The notes under the pieces are model-generated. The model was not told the origin of the DNA. It saw only the letters and a program-made list of their open reading frames with translations, and searched no databases. Positions 1 through 5,914 of a stretch of 13,272 nt of DNA are shown here, piece after piece; the first letter of the stretch is position 1; every line of letters starts with the position of its first letter. Both the position numbers and the translations under genes were made by a program. The stretch lies in the NCBI GenBank assembly GCA_050749785.1, contig JBOGSA010000006.1, positions 1 to 13,272 of the forward strand, given 5' to 3'. This DNA is from JAGWGI01 sp050749785 (GTDB lineage: Archaea; Micrarchaeota; Micrarchaeia; Micrarchaeales; CABMGC01).

Positions 1-116
1 TTTACCCTTCTCAGATTGAGCCTGTTGAGCGTCTCTGTTATGCTGTATCTCACCTTGGTCCTTCCTCTCACCCTTACCACTGCGAGTAGTTTATTCTCAA
101 GGTTCTTCTTTGCCAT
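1..116 (-). CDS. rpl30: Ribosomal protein L30 (uL30), N-terminal part, runs off the window
   Basis: Partial gene: it starts at ATG 116-114 and continues past position 1, so only 38 complete codons are visible. The translated segment begins MAKKNLENKLLAVVRVRGR and continues through a YSITETLNRLNLRRV stretch. This matches the start of archaeal uL30, with a first beta strand ending in RVRGR, then a helix with TL..L.L.R before the conserved N/H residues. L30 is a large-subunit protein that in archaea normally follows S5 in the spc operon, ahead of L15 and SecY. Here it is on the same strand as S5 but about 7 kb downstream, behind its own TATA box. The leader has only a weak ribosome-binding site (CGTGTT). 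Identity is from pattern recognition on a short piece, but the match is characteristic. Confidence 0.85.
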   Translation of the reverse strand, partial: MAKKNLENKLLAVVRVRGRTKVRYSITETLNRLNLRRV

Positions 117-145
117 AAAAAACACGAAGATGTTCTTACTTTACA

Positions 146-153
146 ATATTATA
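146..153 (-). promoter_or_regulatory. TATA box of rpl30
   Basis: On the minus strand this reads TATAATAT. Its centre is about 34 bases before the rpl30 ATG, predicting a start of transcription near 124 and a leader of under 10 bases. It lies in the 68-base gap after the 185-559 gene and suggests L30 and whatever follows are transcribed independently. Confidence 0.5.
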
Positions 154-184
154 TGTTTGAAAAGGTTTTTATTGGTTGCCCAAG

Positions 185-559
185 TCATGCCCTTGTGGAG
201 TTTTTGAGCGCCCTTTCCAAATCCCTCTTGAAGGTAGGCGAAGATGCCTCAACGCCCTTATCAACTTCCACATCCTTCCAGTAGTCTGCGGTTTCAAGGA
301 ACATTTTCCTGACACCTTCATTGTAAAACGGCATGTAAGAAAGCCCTTTCTTGAGTTCGTAATAATCCTCAGAATCGAAATGCACAAATGAAAGGATGTG
401 CTCGCAGGCTTGGCGAAACTCGCTTCCCTGCTCATTTGCAAATTTCACGTTCTCCACAGCCTTTGGCCCGAGGTCCTTGGTTACGATAAGGAATGCGCTC
501 AGAAGATTGTCATATCTTGCTTCCTGATTCCTTTCCACCTGCAAATTTTTCTGCCTCAT
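185..559 (-). CDS. Uncharacterised 124-residue protein
   Basis: I do not recognise this protein. It reads from ATG 559-557 to TGA 187-185. It is soluble, with no signal peptide or membrane segment. It is mostly charged and predicted helical, with aromatic-rich patches in the middle (HILSFVHFDSEDYYELKKG, residues about 54-72) and near 90-95 (ADYWKDV). The single cysteine (in QACEHI) and scattered histidines form no recognisable metal motif. It lies 64 bases downstream of trm5 on the same strand. A TTTAAG element centred near 592 could give it its own start about 8 bases ahead of the ATG. A run of six T residues directly after trm5 also argues for a separate transcript. Good coding character and the absence of a better frame support it as a real gene. 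The function is unknown. Confidence 0.7.
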   Translation of the reverse strand: MRQKNLQVERNQEARYDNLLSAFLIVTKDLGPKAVENVKFANEQGSEFRQACEHILSFVHFDSEDYYELKKGLSYMPFYNEGVRKMFLETADYWKDVEVDKGVEASSPTFKRDLERALKNSTRA

Positions 560-587
560 TTAAACACAGCTTGTTTATTTTGGACTT

Positions 588-597
588 TCTTAAACAT
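588..597 (-). promoter_or_regulatory. Possible TATA box of the 185-559 gene
   Basis: The minus strand reads ATGTTTAAGA, centred about 33 bases ahead of the ATG at 559. It is a weaker match to the TTTAAATA-type boxes elsewhere in this window. Confidence 0.3.
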
Positions 598-614
598 TTG
601 CCATGAGTTCGTAT

Positions 615-620
615 AAAAAA
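615..620 (-). terminator. T-run terminator after trm5
   Basis: Six consecutive T residues on the minus strand, in the context ATTCTTTTTTATAC, start four bases after the trm5 stop codon. Archaeal RNA polymerase terminates at such runs without needing a hairpin. No stem is visible. Confidence 0.4.
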
Positions 621-623
621 GAA

Positions 624-1655
624 TCATTTGGCTATCAATATATCCAGAACAATTTCTATCTCTTTCGGAGAATATTTTCTAACCACTCTTTTATCTATAA
701 TGGACATCTTCCTGTGCTTTTTTGCAAAGAAGGATTTCACCAATTTTATCTGATCTTCGAATGCCGATTCTCTTTTTCCGAAGGCGTAATAGTGTATAAC
801 TGCCTTTTTCTTTGCTACTTCAAGCGCAGCGTCAAGAAAATCGTATGCATCTTTCGGCAGTGGCATGATTATCCTATCGGCGAATCCCCTGTATTCGTGC
901 GCAACCTTCTTCACGTCACCCACTTCTGCAATTACATTCTTCAAATGATTGAGCTCTATGTTCTTTTTCATATATGCGCACGCGCTTTTGTTGAGCTCGA
1001 TACCAACAACTTCAGATTTCTTGTGCATCTTTGCAATCTCTATTGCAAATGGCCCCATTCCAGCGAACATCACAATCACCTTCTCGTTGTTTTTGACAAG
1101 TCTTGCTATCCTTAGCCTGTCGAATGCGAGGCGCGAGGAGAAGAAAGTTTTCCTTATGTCGAATTTCAGAAGCACTCCATTCTCCTTGTATTCTGCAACG
1201 AAGTTTCGTTTTCCGAGAATGTGCACGTATTTTCTTGTCCTGTACTTTCCCCTTACCGCGCCACCCTTGCTTATCACAGTCTTGATGTTCTTGTTTGTTT
1301 CCATTATTGCGCGTGCAATCTTCTTTGCCGGTTCCCCTTTCGCATCAATAAGTGCAATATTCCCCACAAGGTCGTAGCTCTTCGTAACATCGTCATATCT
1401 TTTGCCCAATTCCTGCTTGAGTAGCTGCCTATATCCACTCCTATCTCCAAGCTCCTCAAACTTTTTATCAACGAGTTTTGCACCCAGTTTTCTTGCCGCT
1501 GATTTTGCCTTTTTGTCATCAGTGCCAATCATCATAGGTAGGTATATAAATGAATTGTCACCATATATCCTGTGTTTAGCGGATAGCTGAGCGTGCACCT
1601 CCAAGTAACGGCGCGCCTTCTCGGCATGTTTCTTGTTCACTTTCAGTGCAAGCAC
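624..1655 (-). CDS. trm5: Trm5-family tRNA (guanine37-N1)-methyltransferase
   Basis: A 343-residue class I SAM-dependent methyltransferase of the archaeal/eukaryotic Trm5 family, which makes m1G at position 37 beside the tRNA anticodon to prevent frameshifting. Visible order: an N-terminal region (1-75), a middle domain with SYDLVGNIALI (93-103), the Trm5 linker motif FFSSRLAFDRLRIA (171-184), the SAM-binding loop MFAGMGPFAIEIAK (196-209), GIELNK (218-223) and the family motif DRIIMPLPKDA (260-270). Length is normal for archaeal members. The start is GTG 1655-1653. The coding region begins about 27 bases from the TATA box, so the message is probably leaderless. Odd points: the family motif reads PLP where the characterised Methanocaldococcus enzyme, as I remember it, has NLP, and an Asp stands where the general-base Glu is expected. 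A wyosine-pathway relative (Taw2) or an aTrm5 subtype is the alternative. Confidence 0.85.
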   Translation of the reverse strand: MLALKVNKKHAEKARRYLEVHAQLSAKHRIYGDNSFIYLPMMIGTDDKKAKSAARKLGAKLVDKKFEELGDRSGYRQLLKQELGKRYDDVTKSYDLVGNIALIDAKGEPAKKIARAIMETNKNIKTVISKGGAVRGKYRTRKYVHILGKRNFVAEYKENGVLLKFDIRKTFFSSRLAFDRLRIARLVKNNEKVIVMFAGMGPFAIEIAKMHKKSEVVGIELNKSACAYMKKNIELNHLKNVIAEVGDVKKVAHEYRGFADRIIMPLPKDAYDFLDAALEVAKKKAVIHYYAFGKRESAFEDQIKLVKSFFAKKHRKMSIIDKRVVRKYSPKEIEIVLDILIAK

Positions 1656-1676
1656 AAGAAGCGTTATCCATTCAAA

Positions 1677-1686
1677 CTATTTAAAC
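1677..1686. promoter_or_regulatory. Shared TATA box between trm5 and spt5
   Basis: The sequence CTATTTAAAC reads as GTTTAAATAG on the other strand, so it is TATA-like in both directions. Its centre is 27 bases from the trm5 start (1655) and 23 bases from the spt5 start (1705). No other TATA-like element lies in the 49 bases between these starts, so one box may serve both genes. Confidence 0.6.
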
Positions 1687-1704
1687 CTAAAGAAGAGTGA
1701 TGAA

Positions 1705-2154
1705 TTGTATTTCGTAGTAAGAGTAACATCGAGCCAGGAAAAGATAACCGCGGACATACTTGAGTACAAGGTGTCCAAATCAAGCCTTCCGATAAACTCA
1801 ATCGTTCTGGTCGAGGGAATGCGCGGCTACCTCATAATAGAGGCTGATAGCGAGGTATCCACAAGAGAGCTGATAATGAATGAACCTCACGTGAAGGGAA
1901 TGCTCCCAAAGCCGCTAAGCGATGCGGAACTAGAGAAGATGCTTGAAGTCAAGCAGCACGTAGTGGAGGTTGCGATAAACGACATAGTGGAATTCCAATC
2001 AGGTCCGTTCAAGGGGTATAAGGCAAAGGTAATTAAAGTTGATTCAACAAAAGATGAAATTACTGTTGAACTAATGGACGTAGCTGTTCCTATACCGGTA
2101 ACGACAAAATCCAACATAGCAAGAGTGATTCAGAAGGCAGAGAAAGTGGGATGA
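1705..2154 (+). CDS. spt5: Transcription elongation factor Spt5 (archaeal NusG homologue)
   Basis: A 149-residue Spt5, the elongation factor that binds the RNA polymerase clamp (with Spt4) and increases processivity. The NGN domain covers about residues 1-80: a YFVVRVTSSQEK start typical of the family and GMRGYLIIEA near the middle. A KOW domain follows, with DIVEFQSGPFKGYKAKVIKVD at about 93-113, ending in AVPIPVT, which is highly typical of archaeal Spt5. The start is TTG 1705-1707, preceded by GTGAT with a 3-base gap, exactly the spacing used by the ribosomal genes here. An in-frame TTG at 1633 would add 24 non-homologous residues and run past the TATA box, so it is rejected. The gene is followed after 4 bases by rpl11, a common archaeal pair. 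Transcription from the shared TATA box would leave little or no leader. Confidence 0.93.
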   Translation: MYFVVRVTSSQEKITADILEYKVSKSSLPINSIVLVEGMRGYLIIEADSEVSTRELIMNEPHVKGMLPKPLSDAELEKMLEVKQHVVEVAINDIVEFQSGPFKGYKAKVIKVDSTKDEITVELMDVAVPIPVTTKSNIARVIQKAEKVG

Positions 2155-2158
2155 TGAG

Positions 2159-2626
2159 ATGGCAGACGTAACAATAAACGGATTAATAGAAGGAGGAAAG
2201 GCGACAGGAGGGCCACCTTTTGGTCCAGCTCTAGGTCCACTCGGAGTAAATGTCACAAACATAATCAATGAGATCAACGCCAAGACCAAGGCTTTTGAAG
2301 GCATGAAGATCGCAGTGAAGGTAACTGTCGACCCTGCAACCAAGGAGTTCAGGGTTGAGGTCGGTTCACCATCCACAAGCGCTCTAATACTAAAGGAGCT
2401 CGGAATACCAAAAGGAGCAAAGAACAAAGAAGAGGTAGTAGGCAACATAACAATCGAGCAGCTCAAGAAGATCGCGCAGGCAAAGGACGCATCACTATAC
2501 GGCAATACACTTGCAGACAAGGTCAAGCAGGTGATCGGAACATGCAAGAGCATGAACATAACAGTGGAAGGTGCAAGCGCAATTGAAGCGATAAAGAAGA
2601 TCGACAGCAAAGAGATCAAGATCTAA
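2159..2626 (+). CDS. rpl11: Ribosomal protein L11 (uL11)
   Basis: 155 residues. L11 forms the base of the GTPase-associated stalk region on 23S rRNA. The N-terminal signature is clear: GGKATGGPPFGPALGPLGVN (residues 12-31), close to the universal GGKATPGPPLGPALGPLGVN. It is followed by the two-domain layout with the RNA-binding C-terminal domain (about 75-140, VVGNITIEQLKKIAQAK). It starts at ATG 2159, four bases after the spt5 stop, with GGATGATG as ribosome-binding site, so the two are co-transcribed. L1, L10 and L12, which usually follow in archaea, are absent. The next gene is a prenyl synthase after a 143-base gap. Confidence 0.97.
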   Translation: MADVTINGLIEGGKATGGPPFGPALGPLGVNVTNIINEINAKTKAFEGMKIAVKVTVDPATKEFRVEVGSPSTSALILKELGIPKGAKNKEEVVGNITIEQLKKIAQAKDASLYGNTLADKVKQVIGTCKSMNITVEGASAIEAIKKIDSKEIKI

Positions 2627-2669
2627 GCGCTCAAAACAACTATTTCTGCATTGTACGAAGGGCAACCCA

Positions 2670-2683
2670 GGGTTAATAAACCC
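2670..2683. repeat. Small perfect hairpin GGGTT-AATA-AACCC downstream of rpl11
   Basis: A 5-base stem with a 4-base loop in the 143-base gap between rpl11 and the prenyl synthase. No T-run follows on either strand, so it is not a classical terminator. It could be a processing or pausing element or chance. The rest of the gap contains the promoter of the next gene and no convincing ORF or RNA. Confidence 0.3.
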
Positions 2684-2726
2684 GAAATACCCACTACAAA
2701 ATGTGATTGACGAAAGCAAGTCAAGG

Positions 2727-2734
2727 TATTTAGC
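2727..2734 (+). promoter_or_regulatory. TATA-like box of the first prenyl synthase
   Basis: TATTTAGC, about 39 bases ahead of the ATG at 2770, would start transcription near 2757. The ribosome-binding site GGTGA at 2761-2765 would then be inside a short leader. Moderate match only. Confidence 0.4.
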
Positions 2735-2769
2735 TATAGTCAATTAAGTGATTACGACAAGGTGACCAG

Positions 2770-3864
2770 ATGATGGGAAGCAAGCCCCCGAAGAAACAGC
2801 AGAACATGGAGCTAATGGGATATCTCAACGAGAAGATACCGCTCATAGACGGCTACCTAAAAAAGGCGCTCACATCAGACCTCATGGACAAGCTGCTTGA
2901 AAGGGAAGGGTTCAAGCATGATGCAGAGGCACTCAAAAAAGGGATAAAAGAGCCTCTGCTCTACCTTTATGAACTGGGTGGGAAGAGGATAAGAGCAGCG
3001 CTCACAATGCTAATCATCGACACAATCGATGGCGATTCAAACAACTTCACCGAATTCTCCGCCATACCCGAGGCAATACACAATGCAACGCTCATACAAG
3101 ATGACATCGAGGATGATTCGGTCAGCAGAAGGGGCAAGCCCGCAGTCCATATCAAATTTGGGATCGACAGGGCGCTGAATGCGAGCACCGCGGCATACTA
3201 TCTGCCTGTCGCGTTCCTCAAGAACAGCCCGAAGATATCCAGGGAGCAAAAATACAAGATACGCGAGGAATACGAGATGGACATGCTCAAGCTCGCCCTG
3301 GGCCAGGCAATCGACATAGAACTAGGCAAGGGCAGCATAAATTACAAGATGAAGCGCACGGAAGGCAACTACATGGAGATAATAGCCTATAAGACCGGAA
3401 CCCTCATGGGTCTTGCGGCAAAGATCGGCGGAATCGTCGCAGGCGCAGACGAAAGGACTATAAAAGCGCTCGAGGATTTCGGGATGAATCTGGGTCTTGC
3501 ATTTCAGATACACGACGATGTGCTAAACCTCATGCCAAGCGATGTCGCAAAGAACAAGGGCGGAGTTGGCGAGGACATAACGGACGGCAAGCTGACGCTT
3601 CCGATGCTAAAGGCAATGCAGCCTGCCAGCGACTCTGACAAGAAGCGCTTTTTTGAGATATTGGGCATGAAGACCGCAGAGATGGAGCTCATAACGGAGG
3701 CAATAGACTTGATTAACAAATACGATGGCCTCAAAAAGGCGCAGGCGGTTGCAATCGAAAAAGGAAAGGCAGCGGCAGATATAATCGACAAGATGCTGCC
3801 CGAATCAGAATCAACAGAGCGCCTAAAGGACATGGTCGCTTTCGCGCTCAGCAGGACAAACTGA
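2770..3864 (+). CDS. Trans-prenyl diphosphate synthase, eukaryote-like (geranylgeranyl diphosphate synthase type)
   Basis: 364 residues. It condenses IPP with allylic diphosphates to make C20 or longer chains for archaeal ether lipids. All core elements are present: GGKRIRAAL (70-78, IPP pocket), the first Asp-rich motif in HNATLIQDDIEDDSVSRRGKP (104-124), GQ (178-179), KTG (208-210), and the second Asp motif FQIHDDVLN (245-253) followed by EDITDGK. The DDIED.S..RRGKP form, the small residues (Ala, Thr) five and four positions before it, and Asn as last residue of the second motif (DDVLN rather than DDxxD) resemble eukaryotic type III GGPP synthases more than classical archaeal ones. Small residues before the motif usually permit C20 or longer products. 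Start ATG 2770 (GGTGA, 4-base gap); ATG 2773 is possible. Its stop and that of the convergent downstream gene are 2 bases apart. Confidence 0.92.
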   Translation: MMGSKPPKKQQNMELMGYLNEKIPLIDGYLKKALTSDLMDKLLEREGFKHDAEALKKGIKEPLLYLYELGGKRIRAALTMLIIDTIDGDSNNFTEFSAIPEAIHNATLIQDDIEDDSVSRRGKPAVHIKFGIDRALNASTAAYYLPVAFLKNSPKISREQKYKIREEYEMDMLKLALGQAIDIELGKGSINYKMKRTEGNYMEIIAYKTGTLMGLAAKIGGIVAGADERTIKALEDFGMNLGLAFQIHDDVLNLMPSDVAKNKGGVGEDITDGKLTLPMLKAMQPASDSDKKRFFEILGMKTAEMELITEAIDLINKYDGLKKAQAVAIEKGKAAADIIDKMLPESESTERLKDMVAFALSRTN

Positions 3865-3866
3865 GC

Positions 3867-5144
3867 TTATAGTGTGCTAGCGATCCAATCCTCCTTTCTA
3901 ATCTCAGAGCGCTTCAACCCAAAGAGCCTTTCTACATCTCCACTCATCTTGCCTATCTCGCCTAATATTTCACTGCAGGCATTGTCCTTCCTCTTCTTTG
4001 TAGACCTGTAATATTCAATCTCTATCTGGTAGAGCTTTGCATTTCCTTCAACCTGATTTAGGTCTACGGTGATAGGATACAGCCTGTTAGTTTCCATACT
4101 CTCGACAAACAGCACCTCCTTGATTCTCCTTGAAGTTCCGAATGTTTCGCGCTTCATCGCCTCCTCGAACACTTGACTTCCCGCATTGTATTTCTCCTCT
4201 GTCCTAAGCAGTATGCCCCCATCCGTGAAAGTACCCTTGTTCTTAACTATGACCCGCGGTTCTAGCTTGCCGAAATACATCACCCTTGCCGTTTTTTCAG
4301 CTGAGAGCACCCTGTACTCATTGATCGAATCAAACCTGAAGGGATTCGGATAGGTGGGCCATCTCCTAAATCCCTCGATATTGCCTTCGTCTAGGGCAAT
4401 TATGATTCCCATGAATGGTTTCTCATCAACTGAATCATATTTGATTTCATATTCTTTACCTGGCAATTCGCTTTCTAGACCAACAACAACTGTCGGCTTG
4501 TCCTTCACCCACCTTGCGTTGTATGCCATCCCCTTCTTTCCTACGCTTGGGACCGCGCCCTCTCTTTTCAGAAGGTTTCTAAGTTCCATAGCCCTATGCG
4601 CATCATCGTTGATGTATTTTATCTCCACCTGGGCCGTGTTAGGATCAGGCATTGACTCCACCTTTTCATTTGACAGGTCCTCTTTTATCCAAGAGAGCGC
4701 GATATCCGTGTCGATGCTCACGCGCATGCCTCCATGCTTGAAGACACTTCTATAATATTCGGTGTATATGTAGGGCCTAAAGTTCGTAACTCTCAAAGTG
4801 TGCTCCGAATTGAGCCTGCTTACCACCTCCTCAACTGTTGCTTCACCACGATCTTTGTGCTTTGAATTGAGGCTAGCGTATCCTGTATCAAAGATATGCA
4901 CATCCTCGTCCTTTTTGAAAAAACCTACGCGATTCTTGCCATAATCCCTTAGTCTGGTAGCGTAACCCAACGGCATTGCATGTTCGGTCGTATCGAAATA
5001 GACGCTTCGAATATAGGCAGCTGCCTCTTTGTCCTCAACAACATCCGAACTTCTCAAAACTTTTTCAATAGACGAGTCGATGATGCACAGCTTCTCCTCC
5101 ATGCGGTTCTTAAACAGCGGATCTGTTTTGTAATTTGTATTCAT
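3867..5144 (-). CDS. Tandem triphosphate-tunnel (VTC-like plus CYTH-like) protein
   Basis: 425 residues, no signal or membrane segment. The first half (about 12-215) fits the VTC-type tunnel fold: RMEEK (14-18), YIRSVYFDTTE (44-54), ATRLRDYG (62-69), YYRSVF..GGMRVSIDTDI (130-148), VEIKY (173-177) and a late KKGMAYNARW (203-212), with the positive and acidic strands in the expected order. The second half restarts with a textbook ExExK motif, EYEIK (231-235), and goes on to FRFD, LLRTEEKYN (312-320) and PITVD..Q..G..KLYQIEIEYY (357-379), like a CYTH domain. Family members bind triphosphate or polyphosphate with divalent metal and act as polyphosphate polymerases, triphosphatases or adenylate cyclases; the substrate here is unknown. 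In the first half an expected EIK strand looks degraded (SLNSKHKD). The gene is translationally coupled by an ATGA overlap to the IPP isomerase upstream. The assignment is by motif reading only. Confidence 0.7.
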   Translation of the reverse strand: MNTNYKTDPLFKNRMEEKLCIIDSSIEKVLRSSDVVEDKEAAAYIRSVYFDTTEHAMPLGYATRLRDYGKNRVGFFKKDEDVHIFDTGYASLNSKHKDRGEATVEEVVSRLNSEHTLRVTNFRPYIYTEYYRSVFKHGGMRVSIDTDIALSWIKEDLSNEKVESMPDPNTAQVEIKYINDDAHRAMELRNLLKREGAVPSVGKKGMAYNARWVKDKPTVVVGLESELPGKEYEIKYDSVDEKPFMGIIIALDEGNIEGFRRWPTYPNPFRFDSINEYRVLSAEKTARVMYFGKLEPRVIVKNKGTFTDGGILLRTEEKYNAGSQVFEEAMKRETFGTSRRIKEVLFVESMETNRLYPITVDLNQVEGNAKLYQIEIEYYRSTKKRKDNACSEILGEIGKMSGDVERLFGLKRSEIRKEDWIASTL

Positions 5145-5749
5145 CTAATTACCTTCCTGTTGGCTTTTGCCATGCTTGCATTCTCTTCCACAGATTTCGC
5201 ATTAAACTCGACAGCTTTCTCAAGCGCATGCTTTAGAACTCCGGAGTATTTGTCGGGATTTAGGTTCATGTCTATTTTTAGGTCGTCAATGTCAATCCAG
5301 CTCAGTTTGTTCACTTCAACCGGGTTCGGATTCGGCTTGTCGTTTGACCTGCCAACGAATATGTGGTCGAATTCGTTCCAGGCCTGCCCATTTCCAAGAT
5401 CTTCTTGCAGTTTCATTGTGCATATCTCAGTGAGATCACATCTTATCCCAGTTTCTATGGCAAGCCTCTCTATTGCAGCCTCTTTTACCAATTGACCAGG
5501 TTTTGGATGTGCGCAGCACGTATTGCTCCAAACTCCTGGTGCAATCTCCTTTTCCATCGACCTTTGCTGCACAAGCAGCTTTCCATCCTCGTTGAATACG
5601 AATATCGATACCGCCATATGCATCGGGCTCCCAATTTTGTGCGCGTCTTCCTTATCGATGTATCCGATAGGAATGCCAAACTCGTTAACACATATAACTG
5701 GCGCACCGCCCCTGAGGCATCCATCAAGCCCTTTTTTAATATCACTCAT
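5141..5749 (-). CDS. idi: Isopentenyl-diphosphate delta-isomerase, type I (Nudix)
   Basis: 202 residues. Interconverts IPP and DMAPP, providing the allylic primer for prenyl synthases. Type I signatures are intact: two histidines in EDAHKIGSPMHMAVS (34-48), the catalytic cysteine in WSNTCCAHPKPGQ (74-86), the Nudix-like helix EAAIERLAIETGI, and the acidic NEFDH (about 125-129) with the catalytic Glu. Mg2+-dependent, no flavin. Most archaea use the unrelated FMN type II enzyme, so type I is notable. Start ATG 5749, preceded by GTGAC at 3 bases. Its TGA overlaps the ATG of the tunnel-protein gene (ATGA), so the two form one message. Both prenyl synthases that would use its product are immediate neighbours. 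Confidence 0.95.
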   Translation of the reverse strand: MSDIKKGLDGCLRGGAPVICVNEFGIPIGYIDKEDAHKIGSPMHMAVSIFVFNEDGKLLVQQRSMEKEIAPGVWSNTCCAHPKPGQLVKEAAIERLAIETGIRCDLTEICTMKLQEDLGNGQAWNEFDHIFVGRSNDKPNPNPVEVNKLSWIDIDDLKIDMNLNPDKYSGVLKHALEKAVEFNAKSVEENASMAKANRKVIR

Positions 5750-5777
5750 ATAGTCACGGAATATGTTCCTCTGAAAA

Positions 5778-5788
5778 GTTTTTAAAAG
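5778..5788 (-). promoter_or_regulatory. TATA box of the idi unit
   Basis: The minus strand reads CTTTTAAAAAC, centred 34 bases before the idi ATG. Predicted start of transcription is near 5757, leaving a leader of about 8 bases that holds the GTGAC ribosome-binding site only in part. Confidence 0.55.
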
Positions 5789-5800
5789 TCCATATCAATT

Positions 5801-5813
5801 CGTCAAAATGACG
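5801..5813. repeat. Perfect inverted repeat CGTCA-AAA-TGACG between divergent promoters
   Basis: The 165-base space between idi (minus) and the second prenyl synthase (plus) contains this 5+3+5 palindrome, just upstream of the idi TATA box. Size and position suit a dimeric regulator site, but a 5-base arm can arise by chance. Otherwise the space holds the two promoters and A/T-rich sequence. Confidence 0.3.
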
Positions 5814-5879
5814 TGCCCTTCAGATGCTAAGAACGATGCAATAGACCATTAATATACTTATTTGATGATTTGTTTTCAA

Positions 5880-5887
5880 TATAAAAA
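5880..5887 (+). promoter_or_regulatory. TATA box of the second prenyl synthase
   Basis: TATAAAAA, centred 31 bases before the TTG start at 5915. It predicts transcription from about 5908, leaving a leader of about 7 bases. Confidence 0.6.
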
Positions 5888-5914
5888 GAGGGCTTAGGCC
5901 GTGCAGTTGATTAT

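Noticed and set aside
603..1115. 170-codon plus-strand open frame opposite trm5
   Set aside because: It lies wholly antisense to trm5, is rich in Phe/Cys/His as expected of a shadow frame, and has no family resemblance.
1633..1704. Longer spt5 starting at TTG 1633
   Set aside because: The extra residues are not homologous, overlap trm5 and run through the TATA box; TTG 1705 has a properly spaced GTGAT.
2071..2619. 182-codon minus-strand open frame opposite L11
   Set aside because: Shadow of L11; Ser/Phe/Pro-rich translation without motifs.
5808..5852. 14-codon upstream ORF in the idi/prenyl-synthase gap
   Set aside because: Too short, no ribosome-binding site, and contained in regulatory sequence.
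5815..5880. Box C/D guide RNA (TTGATGA seen)
   Set aside because: The C-like box lacks its purine and no CTGA box follows at a suitable distance.
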